Made by a program: the position numbers and the translations under genes. A stretch of DNA of 64,000 nt from Qipengyuania nanhaisediminis. GTDB lineage: Bacteria > Pseudomonadota > Alphaproteobacteria > Sphingomonadales > Sphingomonadaceae. The notes beneath the pieces were generated by a model. The model saw only the letters and a program-made list of their open reading frames with translations. It was not told the origin of the DNA and did not search any database. Below, in pieces: positions 16,436 through 24,733 of this stretch. Position 1 is the first letter of the stretch, and every line of letters starts with the position of its first letter. The stretch lies in assembly GCF_900115585.1 (NCBI RefSeq), contig NZ_FOWZ01000003.1, positions 372,001-436,000 of the forward strand, in the 5' to 3' direction.

Positions 16436-17628
16436 ACCTCGACGAGGCGATCGTAATGCGCGCCTAGCGCCTTGCCGTTCGCCTCCCAGCTATAAGCATC
16501 GACACAGGCGGCTACCTCCAGGGGTGGCCGCCTGTTTTGCAAGACCAGCCTGATGCCTTCGCGAACGGCGTCGGTTCGCCGGGCGACGATGACACCTGCG
16601 GCTGGCGTATTCACCACTTCGCGCGCACCGCCTGCGTCGGTGATGACGAGGGGCGTACCGCAGGCCAGTGCCTCGATCCACGCATTGGCCAGCCCTTCGC
16701 TGGCAGAGGGCAGGGCCATCACATCGGCAGCGGACAGGATGATCGGCAACAGGTCGTGATCCAAGCTGCCGAGGAAGTGGACGCGGCCGGCCACGCCCTC
16801 CGATCTTGCAAGGGCGCGCAGGCTGGCCTCGTCCTCTCCCTTGCCGACCAGCAGGAGGCGGGCGTCAGGCAGGTCCGTCAGCGCCTTTATGACCAGCGCC
16901 TGACCCTTGCGTTCGATGAGGGCCCCGACGGTGGCGATCAGCTGGTCGTCTTCGCCGATCTCGATGCCGAGCTCGCTGCCGAGGCGATTGCGCAATTGGG
17001 TATGGCCGAGCGGCCGGAACCGGTCGCGGTCGAGCCCGGTGCGATGGATCGCGATCTTGGCGCGGTCCATGCCCAGCGCAGCCATGTCGTCCGCCAATGC
17101 CTCGGAAACGCTGAGCAGACCGGCAGCCTGTTGGGCAGCAGTCTTCAGCGCGTGGGCGCCATACCTGCGGCCGCCCCAATAATGGATATCCGCCCCCCGC
17201 GCCTTGATCGAGAGGGGAAGGCCGAGCTCAGCTGCGATGCGGGCAGCGGCTGGGCCGTCCGGGTAGAAAAACTGCGCGTCGATCAGGTCGAACGGCTGCT
17301 CTTCGTGCAGTCTTTCTGCCAGAGGCATTACGGCCTTGGCGATCAGGCGGGGATTGAGACGTCCGCCCACCTTGGGCAGCAGGCGAAAGGTCGGTCGATG
17401 GACGGCAACACCGTTTTCCAGCCCATCGACGGCGGCCTCCTTCGCCTCGCGATATCGCCCAAGCGCCAAGGGTGGCAGACCGATAGGGTTGATGACGACA
17501 GGCTCCCAGTCGGTATGGTTTGCGAGTGCCTCGATCGAGCGTGCGACGAAGGTGCCGAATCTCGGCGCCGAAGCATTGGGCCACAGTGTCGACAGGACCA
17601 GTGCCCGCCGGGCTCTGCCAGACGTCAC
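16432..17628 (-). CDS. Glycosyltransferase family 4 protein
   Basis: This 398-residue GT-B enzyme has an N-terminal acceptor domain (VLSTLWPNASAPRFGTFV) and a C-terminal Rossmann domain with VGALIERKG, GKGEDEASLRALA and the sugar-nucleotide binding segment LPSASEGLANAWIEALACGTP containing the family Glu. It transfers a sugar from a nucleotide donor to an unknown acceptor, probably a surface glycan or glycolipid. The GTG start at 17628 overlaps the stop of the upstream XRE regulator by 4 bases (GTGA), so the two are translationally coupled. Confidence 0.85.
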   Translation of the reverse strand: MTSGRARRALVLSTLWPNASAPRFGTFVARSIEALANHTDWEPVVINPIGLPPLALGRYREAKEAAVDGLENGVAVHRPTFRLLPKVGGRLNPRLIAKAVMPLAERLHEEQPFDLIDAQFFYPDGPAAARIAAELGLPLSIKARGADIHYWGGRRYGAHALKTAAQQAAGLLSVSEALADDMAALGMDRAKIAIHRTGLDRDRFRPLGHTQLRNRLGSELGIEIGEDDQLIATVGALIERKGQALVIKALTDLPDARLLLVGKGEDEASLRALARSEGVAGRVHFLGSLDHDLLPIILSAADVMALPSASEGLANAWIEALACGTPLVITDAGGAREVVNTPAAGVIVARRTDAVREGIRLVLQNRRPPLEVAACVDAYSWEANGKALGAHYDRLVEV

Positions 17629-18197
17629 AGCCGACGGACCAGCATTTCGGCGACACCGATCCAGGGCGGGCTGTCGACCACCTGCTGTTTTTCTCCGTGG
17701 CCCGGCGGCAAGATACCCACGAGGCTGCCCTGCCGATCGATCAACCGGCCGAAGGAGAATCGCCCGGCCTTGCGCGGGACGAGCACGTCTCGGTTCACCG
17801 CGCGCCCGGCATCTTCCGGATCGATCTGGCGCAGCCACAGCTGGTCACCGGGGCGGTATTCCCCATGCGGATATTCGATGGTCAGGACCATCAGGGCGCC
17901 ATCCGATCCAAGATCGGTCGCGAGCAATGCATCGCGCGTCGTCTCCAGTGCCTCGGGCCCGTCTTTGCCGAGACTGGCGACGACTTGCGGATGGGCGGCC
18001 TTTTCCGAACGGACAAGCACTTCCGGTTCGACGCCAAGGGCATCGGCAATCCGTTCCATCCACTTCAGCGACAGGTTCCGCATTCCGGTCTCTAGCCGAC
18101 CGACGGTCTGCGGCGTGGTGGGCGGGTCGCAAGCCTCTGCCAGATCGGCCAGCGTCCAGCCCTTTTGCTTGCGGATGTCGCGGATACGGTTGATCAA
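17625..18197 (-). CDS. XRE-family helix-turn-helix regulator
   Basis: This 190-residue protein has an N-terminal HTH_3/XRE domain (IRDIRKQKGWTLADLAEACD, then TPQTVGRLETGMRNLSLKW, about residues 6-55). The C-terminal half is mostly beta (EYRPGDQLWLRQIDP, GRFSFGRLIDRQG) and could sense a ligand or resemble a peptidase S24/phage-repressor-type domain. TTG 18197 is chosen because upstream codons are unlike coding sequence and GGAGAAGG precedes it. It is co-translated with the glycosyltransferase and diverges from the DUF6456 gene, whose shared promoter region it may regulate. Confidence 0.8.
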   Translation of the reverse strand: MINRIRDIRKQKGWTLADLAEACDPPTTPQTVGRLETGMRNLSLKWMERIADALGVEPEVLVRSEKAAHPQVVASLGKDGPEALETTRDALLATDLGSDGALMVLTIEYPHGEYRPGDQLWLRQIDPEDAGRAVNRDVLVPRKAGRFSFGRLIDRQGSLVGILPPGHGEKQQVVDSPPWIGVAEMLVRRL

Positions 18198-18205
18198 ACA
18201 CCTTC

Positions 18206-18252
18206 TCCAGTAACCGGAATGGTTTTTCGACTTTCCTACACTAACCGAAAAT
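18206..18252. promoter_or_regulatory. Candidate operator between the divergent XRE and DUF6456 genes
   Basis: Two similar words, TAACCGGAA and TAACCGAAAA, lie about 30 bases apart in the short divergent intergenic region, with GGTTTTTCG between them as a partial inverted copy. Such spaced half-sites are common XRE operators. Both promoters must lie in the 90 bases between the starts. This is pattern-based only. Confidence 0.3.
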
Positions 18253-18288
18253 ATGCAAGCGATCTCTCCACAAGCAAGGAGATCGGGT

Positions 18289-18762
18289 ATGCGAAGGGAA
18301 TTAAGCGAGCGGGAACTGACCGAAGAAGGGCCTCGCGCAAAAGGCTCTGCAAAGGGCAAGAAGCGAACCGTTACGGTGAATTTGGCCGAGTCGCCGCTAT
18401 CATGGCTTCATGCGCGCGGGCATATCGATGACCGCCTGTTCGATGCGGGCGAGAGGCTGCGGTCCGACTATGAGCGTGCGCAAATTGCGCCGGGGATCAC
18501 TATGCGTTGGGACCCGGTACGCGTGGACGGTGGGGGCGGTGACGGCTTGACGCCGGGTGAGCGCCAGCTCGCGGCCCGCGCACGCTTCGACGATGCGATG
18601 GCGCAGGCAGGCAGCGGCCTGAAGGATGTCCTGTGGCATGTCGTCTGCAATTGCGAGAGCCTGTCCCATGCCGAAAAGGGCCTCGGCTGGCCGGCAAGGA
18701 GCGGGAAGCTGGTCCTGCGTCTTGCGCTGGACCGGGTGGCTGATTTTTACCGGATCCGGTGA
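18289..18762 (+). CDS. DUF6456 domain protein
   Basis: This 157-residue protein begins with a basic, lysine-rich stretch and has the alphaproteobacterial DUF6456 pattern: SPLSWLHARGHIDDRLFDAGERLRSDYERAQ, then ARARFDDAMAQAG and VLWHVVCNCESLSHAEKGLGWPARSGKLVLRLALDRVADFY. The C-terminal part resembles a DNA-binding helical domain, and members are thought to act in phage-like or regulatory DNA binding; the role here is not known. ATG 18289 follows AAGGAG with ideal spacing. Its 3' end overlaps the convergent UDG-family gene by 16 bases. Confidence 0.8.
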   Translation: MRRELSERELTEEGPRAKGSAKGKKRTVTVNLAESPLSWLHARGHIDDRLFDAGERLRSDYERAQIAPGITMRWDPVRVDGGGGDGLTPGERQLAARARFDDAMAQAGSGLKDVLWHVVCNCESLSHAEKGLGWPARSGKLVLRLALDRVADFYRIR

Positions 18763-19325
18763 GCCACCAGCTGGCGCAGCCGCGGCAGGACATGCTCTTC
18801 GAACCACGGGTTTTGCCGCATCCATAGTGTCGAGCGCCATGCTGGGTGGGGCAGGGGCAGAAAGTCTGGCAGGTAGTCTTCGAAGGTTCGAACCCGCTCG
18901 GTCATCGACAGCTTGCGTGTCTGCGGCAGGTAGTAATTTTGCGCATAGGTTCCGACGAGCAGTGTGAACCGGTCCTCGGGAAGTATCTCGAGCACGCTTC
19001 CATGCCATTGGGGCGCACATTCGCGCCGCGGTGGCTTGTCGCCTCCGCTGGCTTTGCCCGGATAGCAGAAGCCCATCGGCACGAGCGCAACCTGCTGTGA
19101 ATCGTACATCTGGTCCTTGGTGAGGCCAGTCCATTCGCGCAGCCGGTCACCGCTCGCATCGTCCCATGGAATGCCGCTTTCATGGACTTTCGATCCGGGC
19201 GCCTGGCCGATGATGAGAAGGCGTGCCTCGGGCGAAAAGCTGGCGACGGGACGCACGCCGTGGGGCAAGTGCTTTTCGCACAGCCGGCAGGCGGCAATGC
19301 GTGATGCAAGCGCTTCTGCGCTCAA
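18747..19325 (-). CDS. Uracil-DNA glycosylase superfamily protein with Fe-S cysteine pattern
   Basis: This 192-residue protein of the UDG superfamily has GQAPGSKVHESGIPW as motif A and LPLPHPAWR near the motif B position. Cys pairs in CRLC (about residues 13-16), GFCYPGK (about 87) and RREC (about 101) match the spacing of the four 4Fe-4S ligands of type 4/5-like enzymes. It probably recognises or excises damaged bases. The TTG start shares bases with the stop of the ABC-F gene (TTGA), indicating co-translation. Substrate specificity cannot be read from sequence. Confidence 0.8.
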   Translation of the reverse strand: MSAEALASRIAACRLCEKHLPHGVRPVASFSPEARLLIIGQAPGSKVHESGIPWDDASGDRLREWTGLTKDQMYDSQQVALVPMGFCYPGKASGGDKPPRRECAPQWHGSVLEILPEDRFTLLVGTYAQNYYLPQTRKLSMTERVRTFEDYLPDFLPLPHPAWRSTLWMRQNPWFEEHVLPRLRQLVAHRIR

Positions 19326-21127
19326 AGGGCCTCAGCCATTTCCGCCAGCATCAGCCAGCGTTCTTCGGCCGCGTCCTTCTCGGTCCGGGCGTTCTCGATC
19401 CCTTCGCTGATCGTGGCGAATTTCTTGGGATCCTTGGTGTAGAGATCGGGGTCGGACAGTATCGTCTCGCCCTTGGCGATGGCTGCTTCCAGTTCCTCGA
19501 TGCGTGAAGGCAGCAGTTCCAGGTCGCGCTGGTCCTTGTAGGACAGCTTGGTCGGCTTCGCCCTGGCTTGCTCGGCAGGCTTCGCGGCGGGCTTGTCCTG
19601 CCGCTTTTCCTTGCGCTCGACGGGGGCGCGCCGTTTCTTTTCCCAGTCCTCGTAACCACCGGCAACGATATCGACCTTGCCGGTCCCGTCGAGGCCGAGT
19701 GTGATGGTAACGGTGCGATCGAGGAAGTCGCGATCGTGGCTGACGATCAGCACGGTGCCTTCGTAATCGGCGATGACTTCCTGCAGGAGGTCCAGCGTTT
19801 CGAGGTCGAGATCGTTGGTCGGCTCGTCCAGCACGAGGAGGTTTGATGCCTTCGCGAACTCACGCGCCAGCAGCAGCCGCGAACGCTCGCCGCCGGAAAG
19901 GACAGCAACTTTCATGTCGACGATCTTGGGGTCGAACAGGAATTCCTTCAGATAGCCCTGCACGTGCTTGCGGTTGCCGCGCACGTCGATCCAGTCGCCG
20001 CCTTCGGCCAGCACCTGGCGTACGGTCTTGTCGTCGGTGAGCAGCTGGCGTTGCTGGTCGATCATCACGCCAGTGAGGGTCTTGGCGATTTCCACCGTGC
20101 CGCTGTCGGGTTCCAGTTCGCCGGTCAGCATTTTCAGCAGCGTCGTCTTGCCCGCGCCGTTCGATCCGACGATGCCGATGCGGTCGCCGCGCTGGATGCG
20201 CAGGTTGAACGGCTTGATAATCGTGCGCTCGCCAAAGGACTTGGTGATGCCTTCCGCCACGATAACCGACTTCGACTTGAAGTCTTCCTCTGTCGCCAGT
20301 TTCAGCTTGGCGGTGCCAGCGCTGGCAATCATCGAGGCACGCTGGGCGCGCATCTGCCACAGCTTCTCAAGGCGGCCCTGGTTGCGCTTGCGCCGCGCGG
20401 TGACGCCGCGCTCCAGCCAGTGCGCTTCGAGCTTCAGCTTTGCGTCGAGCTTTTCCGCCGCGCGCGCTTCTTCGGCGTAGACCTGCTCTTCCCAGGCTTC
20501 GTACCCGCCGAAGCCGACTTCCTTGCGGCGCAGATTGCCGCGGTCGAGCCAGATGGTCGCGCGGGTGAGGCGTTTCAGGAAGGTGCGGTCGTGGCTGATG
20601 ACCAGGAATGCGCCGCGATAGCGATCGAGCCAACCTTCGAGGAATTCGATGGCCGCCAGATCGAGATGGTTCGTCGGCTCGTCCATCAGCAGCAGGTCGG
20701 GATCCTGCGCCAGCGCGCGGGCAATGGCGGCGCGGCGCTTCTCGCCGCCGCTGGCGCCCTTGGTCGCACGGCTCATATCGATGCCGAGCTGGCCGGCGAT
20801 CGCCTCGACCTCGTGTTCCTGCGGCGCGTGCACGCCGTCGAGCGCCCAATCCATCAGCGTGGAGTGGCCAGAAAGATCGGGATCCTGTTCGAGCAGGACG
20901 ATGCGCGTGCCGGGCTTGATCTTGCGCGTCCCTGCATCGGTTTCCAGCTGGCCGTCGATCATGCGGAACAGCGTGGTCTTCCCGACCCCGTTGCGGCCGA
21001 TCAGGGCCAACCGGTCGCGGGGCCCGATATGCAGGTCGAGCGGGTCGTGATCCGGCCCGCCGAACAGCCACTTGCCGCCCTGTTGCAGGGCCATGCCTTC
21101 GAGGCTGAGGATGGGAGGCTGTGCCAT
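19322..21127 (-). CDS. uup: ABC-F family ATPase (Uup-like)
   Basis: This 601-residue soluble protein has two ABC ATPase domains. The first has Walker A GRNGVGKTT and signature SGGEKRRAAIARAL; the second has GSNGAGKTT and LSGGERSRLLLAREF. Each has Walker B LLMDEPTNHLD or LVLDEPTNDLD. A charged linker lies between them, and a C-terminal coiled-coil extension (ELLPSRIEELEAAIAKGE) is typical of Uup. ABC-F proteins act on ribosomes, and Uup is also tied to DNA transactions. ATG 21127 is preferred to an upstream TTG. The downstream UDG-family gene overlaps its stop, a suggestive pairing with a DNA-repair protein. Confidence 0.92.
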   Translation of the reverse strand: MAQPPILSLEGMALQQGGKWLFGGPDHDPLDLHIGPRDRLALIGRNGVGKTTLFRMIDGQLETDAGTRKIKPGTRIVLLEQDPDLSGHSTLMDWALDGVHAPQEHEVEAIAGQLGIDMSRATKGASGGEKRRAAIARALAQDPDLLLMDEPTNHLDLAAIEFLEGWLDRYRGAFLVISHDRTFLKRLTRATIWLDRGNLRRKEVGFGGYEAWEEQVYAEEARAAEKLDAKLKLEAHWLERGVTARRKRNQGRLEKLWQMRAQRASMIASAGTAKLKLATEEDFKSKSVIVAEGITKSFGERTIIKPFNLRIQRGDRIGIVGSNGAGKTTLLKMLTGELEPDSGTVEIAKTLTGVMIDQQRQLLTDDKTVRQVLAEGGDWIDVRGNRKHVQGYLKEFLFDPKIVDMKVAVLSGGERSRLLLAREFAKASNLLVLDEPTNDLDLETLDLLQEVIADYEGTVLIVSHDRDFLDRTVTITLGLDGTGKVDIVAGGYEDWEKKRRAPVERKEKRQDKPAAKPAEQARAKPTKLSYKDQRDLELLPSRIEELEAAIAKGETILSDPDLYTKDPKKFATISEGIENARTEKDAAEERWLMLAEMAEAL

Positions 21128-21170
21128 AACGCAGCGCGAGGTAGTCGCGCCGCCCCCAAGCTGCAAGCGC

Positions 21171-22745
21171 CTACTGGGCGGCTTCGCGCGAACCTTTCTG
21201 CATTTCCACCATCGCAGCGACGCTTTCGAGCAGTTTCGGCGCGTCGTAGATCACGCCGTCCTTGATCGTCCAGCGCACGCCGCCGACCTGCTCGATTGAG
21301 CCGGTCTCGCGGTTCAGCTTCGTATGACCGGTGCCGTAGAGCAGCTTGAGATTGTCGAGCGGGTTGCCCGGGACGATCACCAGATCGGCCAGTTTGCCGA
21401 CTTGTATCGTGCCCATCGGGGTCTCTTCATCACGCGGATCGTAAATTTCCTGCGCGCCCGCCGTGGTTGCGGCGCGGATGACTTCCAGCGGGCTGAGGCC
21501 CGCCTCGCGCAGCATCTCAAGCTCGCCGATATAGGCGAAGCCCCAGGTCTGGTAGATGTAGCCTGGATCGCTCCCTGCGGTGACGCGCCCGCCGCGGCGG
21601 TGGAATTCGGCAGTCAGGTCGAACCAGTAGCGGTAGAACTTGCGCCAAGCGACCTCGTCCTCGGTGCTCCAGTCCTTGTAATAGCTGCCGTGGTTGGTGG
21701 CGCTGGGTGCATAGAAATCCATCAGCGAGGGTAGGCTGTAGCGCGCATGCCAGTCGCGGTTTTTCGCGGCCATGACATCGCGGCTGGCGGAATAGATGTT
21801 GAAGGTAGGGCTGAGCGTCACGCCGCTTTCGATCAGGTAGTCGATATAGGCGTCCCATTCCTCGCTATGCGGCTCGACCACCTGATCGGCGAGGCGGGCG
21901 ACCCAGCCGAAACGCGATTGCTCGTCGAAATAATTGTAGCCTTGCGGATAGCGCGGGAGGGCATTGTCATCGAGCAGGCTTTCGAAGTGGCCGTAAAAGT
22001 GCGTGATCCCGTCTAGACCCAGTTCGACCGCCTTTCGGGCATTCACCCGCTGCACGCCCGGTTGAGCGAGGTGGGCGACCGTGCCGAGGCCCTGCTTCTC
22101 AGCCTCGTCCAGCGCCGCGCCGAGCACGTCGGGCATCGCGGAATTGAAGAACTTGATCCCCCAGAACCCCTGCGCCTTGGCCCAGCGCACCCATTCGCGC
22201 GCTCCGGCGGGTGTCGTAGGTGCGGGACGGCCCCACTTGTCGCCGAAGACCGCATAGGGGAACAGGCGCGGAGCGACGATTGCATTCGCCTCGCTGCGCT
22301 GGCGGTCGGTAAGATCGGGCTGGCCGGGTCCGAAATAGAAGCTCACCCCGCGCACGCTGGTCACGCCATGCGCAAGCCAGAGGCGATAGCCATAGGATGG
22401 CTGGGCTGCCTTGGACGGATCGCCATTGTGGCCGTGCGTGTCGACGAAACCGGGCATGACGGTCATTCCGGCGGCGTCGATCACGCGATCGGCTGACGCC
22501 CGAACGTCCGCGGGAGCACCGCCGCCATGGATGGCCGCGATACGATTTCCCTCGATGACGATATCGACCGGCCCCATGGGCGGCGCGCCCGATCCTTCGA
22601 TCATGGTCGCCCCGGAAACGATCAGTGTCCCGTATGGCCCTTCCGCTTCGCCCGGCTGGATATCGGGCACCGGCTCCATCTGCGCCGACAGCCCGCTTGC
22701 CATGGCCGCAGCCACCATCGCGATGAGATATTTTCCAAGCCGCAT
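21171..22745 (-). CDS. Secreted amidohydrolase family protein
   Basis: This 524-residue protein has a Sec signal peptide (KYLIAMVAAAMASGLSA), then a metal-dependent amidohydrolase fold. The metal-binding HxH sits in FVDTHGHNGD, followed by GVTSVRGVSF, later His in THFYGHFES, and GSDPGYIYQ with the catalytic Asp region. A C-terminal strand with GKLADLVIVPGNPLDNL completes the family pattern. It probably hydrolyses cyclic amides, imides or prolyl peptides in the periplasm, substrate unknown. ATG 22745 is chosen because it starts the signal peptide. It diverges from the SIMPL gene. Confidence 0.88.
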   Translation of the reverse strand: MRLGKYLIAMVAAAMASGLSAQMEPVPDIQPGEAEGPYGTLIVSGATMIEGSGAPPMGPVDIVIEGNRIAAIHGGGAPADVRASADRVIDAAGMTVMPGFVDTHGHNGDPSKAAQPSYGYRLWLAHGVTSVRGVSFYFGPGQPDLTDRQRSEANAIVAPRLFPYAVFGDKWGRPAPTTPAGAREWVRWAKAQGFWGIKFFNSAMPDVLGAALDEAEKQGLGTVAHLAQPGVQRVNARKAVELGLDGITHFYGHFESLLDDNALPRYPQGYNYFDEQSRFGWVARLADQVVEPHSEEWDAYIDYLIESGVTLSPTFNIYSASRDVMAAKNRDWHARYSLPSLMDFYAPSATNHGSYYKDWSTEDEVAWRKFYRYWFDLTAEFHRRGGRVTAGSDPGYIYQTWGFAYIGELEMLREAGLSPLEVIRAATTAGAQEIYDPRDEETPMGTIQVGKLADLVIVPGNPLDNLKLLYGTGHTKLNRETGSIEQVGGVRWTIKDGVIYDAPKLLESVAAMVEMQKGSREAAQ

Positions 22746-22873
22746 TCCGGTCCCCCTGATCCTGCGCATGCGCTACCGCCATCGGGCGAAGATGAAAAGA
22801 AGGGAACCTCGGCGTTCAGCCATTGGTAAAGGTAGGGAACCGAGAAACGCGTCTCAACAAAAGGAGTTACGCC

Positions 22874-23593
22874 ATGATCCGCCACACCGTCCCAGCTCTC
22901 GCAGCGCTCGCCATGGCCGGAACCGCACAGGCCGCCGAAGTCCAGATCGCCGCGAGCGGCCCCGTCGTGGAGCTGAGCATTACGGAGCAGATCGAGGCCG
23001 AACCCGACATCGTCAATGTCGGCGCAGGCGTGGTGACCGATGCACCGACCGCAGTCGAAGCCCTGCGGCAGAATTCGGTCGAGATGCGCAAGGTGATCGA
23101 GCGGATCAAGGCGCTGGGCGTGGCGGAGCGGGACATCCAGACCTCCGGCATCAACCTGAATGCGCGCTACGACTACGACCAGCGTCAGCAGCGGCAGGTG
23201 TTCCGCGGCTACCAGGCGATGAACCGGGTCAGCGTGAAACTCCGCGATATCGACGAAACCGGCGAAGTGCTTGATGCGCTGGTGGTGGCAGGCGCAACCA
23301 ATCTCGACGGGCCGCGCTTCAGCCTCGAAAACGATACCGAAGCAAAGGCACGGGCAAGGGCCACGGCGATGCAGCGCGGCCGCGAACAGGCTTTGGAATA
23401 CGCGCAGCTTGCCGGCTTTACCGGAATTCGCCTGCTGGAGGTGAACGAGACGATTACCGGTCGTTCGCCCGGCCCCTATCCGGTCGTGCGTACAGCCTCC
23501 TTGGAAGCCGCTGCCGACCAGTCGGCGCCCGTCCAGCCCGGCCTTGTGAGCACTGGCGTGAACGTGATGGTCAAATACGAGATGACCCGCTGA
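22874..23593 (+). CDS. SIMPL domain (DUF541) periplasmic protein
   Basis: This 239-residue protein has a signal peptide (VPALAALAMAGTAQA) and the SIMPL pattern: VGAGVVTDAPTAVEALRQNSVEM, DIQTSGINLNARYDY, then a FRGYQAMNRVSVKLRDID segment and GATNLDGPRF. Related proteins form oligomeric rings in the envelope and are linked to oxidative stress protection. ATG 22874 follows GGAGTTACGCC. It stands alone, divergent from the amidohydrolase, and ends about 60 bases before the PepSY gene. Confidence 0.85.
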   Translation: MIRHTVPALAALAMAGTAQAAEVQIAASGPVVELSITEQIEAEPDIVNVGAGVVTDAPTAVEALRQNSVEMRKVIERIKALGVAERDIQTSGINLNARYDYDQRQQRQVFRGYQAMNRVSVKLRDIDETGEVLDALVVAGATNLDGPRFSLENDTEAKARARATAMQRGREQALEYAQLAGFTGIRLLEVNETITGRSPGPYPVVRTASLEAAADQSAPVQPGLVSTGVNVMVKYEMTR

Positions 23594-23655
23594 ACCATTG
23601 TGAACGTCCACATTCACGACTTGTTCAATGGCTCGGGAGTAGTCACTACAGCATC

Positions 23656-23961
23656 ATGAAACACCTGCTTGCATCCTTCCTCGCTTTCGGTCTCGTCGCC
23701 GGTCCGCTGCTGGCGACCCCGGCAGAGGCGCAGCGTCGCACCGACCAGGGCGAAGCGCGCAAGGAAATGCGGGCAGGCAACATCATGCGCGCCCGTGAAA
23801 TCGAAAATCGCATCGTTCCCTCGATGGGCGACGCGGAATACCTCGGTTTCGACTACGACTCGACCGCGATGGCCTACCGCCTGAAGTTCATCAAGAACGG
23901 CAAGGTGAAGTTCGTCGACGTCGATGCACGCACTGGCCGCGTCCTGCGCCGCAGCCGCTGA
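23656..23961 (+). CDS. Periplasmic PepSY-domain protein
   Basis: This 101-residue protein has a signal peptide (LLASFLAFGLVAGPLLATPAEA) and one PepSY domain (ARKEMRAGNIMRAREIENRI, then EYLGFDYDSTAMAYRLKF and a VKFVDVDARTGRVLRR end). PepSY domains typically modulate partner proteases or sensor proteins in the periplasm. It lies 95 bases upstream of a response regulator and histidine kinase pair. Similar TGAAC/GTTCA words occur before both genes, suggesting a shared regulon, perhaps with the PepSY protein acting on the kinase sensor domain (inference). Confidence 0.85.
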   Translation: MKHLLASFLAFGLVAGPLLATPAEAQRRTDQGEARKEMRAGNIMRAREIENRIVPSMGDAEYLGFDYDSTAMAYRLKFIKNGKVKFVDVDARTGRVLRRSR

Positions 23962-23990
23962 GCGGTCCGGCACCGGGCACAAGAAACTCC

Positions 23991-24020
23991 GTTCATCTTG
24001 ACGCGTTCATCTACATGAAC
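23991..24020 (+). promoter_or_regulatory. Candidate response-regulator binding repeats upstream of the two-component genes
   Basis: GTTCATCT occurs at 23991 and again at 24005, a 14-base direct repeat, with an inverted GAAC following at 24017. A TGAACGT...TTGTTCA pair also lies just before the PepSY gene near 23603-23632. OmpR-family regulators bind such tandem repeats, so this may be an autoregulatory site. Confidence 0.4.
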
Positions 24021-24055
24021 GACACGCATTACGCAGATAACAAGGACGGAAATTC

Positions 24056-24733
24056 ATGCGGATCCTGATTGTCGAGGACGAACCCACGCTCGGCCAGCAG
24101 CTCAAGAGCACTCTCGAGCAGAACGGCTATGCGGTCGATTTGTCGACCGATGGCGAAGACGGGCATTTCCTCGGTTCGACCGAAGATTATGACGCTGTCA
24201 TCCTCGATCTCGGCTTGCCTGAGATCGACGGGCTGACCGTGCTCGGAATGTGGCGCAAGGAAGGGCGCAAGTTCCCTGTCCTCGTCCTCACCGCACGCGA
24301 CAGCTGGTCGGACAAGGTGGCGGGCCTCGATGCCGGTGCCGACGATTACCTCGCCAAGCCGTTCCAGACCGAAGAGCTGATCGCCCGCCTTCGCGCGCTC
24401 ATCCGCCGTGCGTCCGGCAATACCTCCAGCGAACTGACTGCAGGGCAAGTCCGCCTGGACACCCGTTCGGGCCGTGTCACCCTGGCTGGCGAGCCGGTCA
24501 AGCTGACCGCGCAGGAATATAAGCTGCTGAGCTACCTCATGCACCACAAGGGCAAGGTAGTCAGCCGCACCGAACTGATCGAGCACATCTACGATCAGGA
24601 TTTCGACCGCGATTCCAACACGATCGAGGTCTTCGTTACGCGCATCCGCAAGAAGCTGGGTGCAGAGGTAATCACGACTATCCGTGGACTTGGGTACAGC
24701 CTCGACGACCCCGCTGACGCGCCCCGAGCCTGA
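24056..24733 (+). CDS. OmpR-family response regulator
   Basis: This 225-residue regulator has a receiver domain with the phosphoacceptor Asp in VILDLGLPEIDG (about residue 51), Thr in VLTARDS and Lys in LAKPF. A winged-helix Trans_Reg_C domain (LTAQEYKLLSYLMHHKGKVV, then DSNTIEVFVTRIRKKLG) follows. It should bind tandem direct repeats. AAGGA before the ATG provides the ribosome binding site. The kinase gene overlaps its 3' end. Confidence 0.93.
   Translation: MRILIVEDEPTLGQQLKSTLEQNGYAVDLSTDGEDGHFLGSTEDYDAVILDLGLPEIDGLTVLGMWRKEGRKFPVLVLTARDSWSDKVAGLDAGADDYLAKPFQTEELIARLRALIRRASGNTSSELTAGQVRLDTRSGRVTLAGEPVKLTAQEYKLLSYLMHHKGKVVSRTELIEHIYDQDFDRDSNTIEVFVTRIRKKLGAEVITTIRGLGYSLDDPADAPRA

Noticed and set aside
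16537-18213. A 558-codon frame antisense to the glycosyltransferase and XRE genes
   Set aside because: It is the mirror of two well-supported genes; high GC removes stops from the antisense frame.
19964-21265. A 433-codon frame antisense to the ABC-F gene
   Set aside because: The opposite strand has intact Walker and signature motifs; this frame has none.
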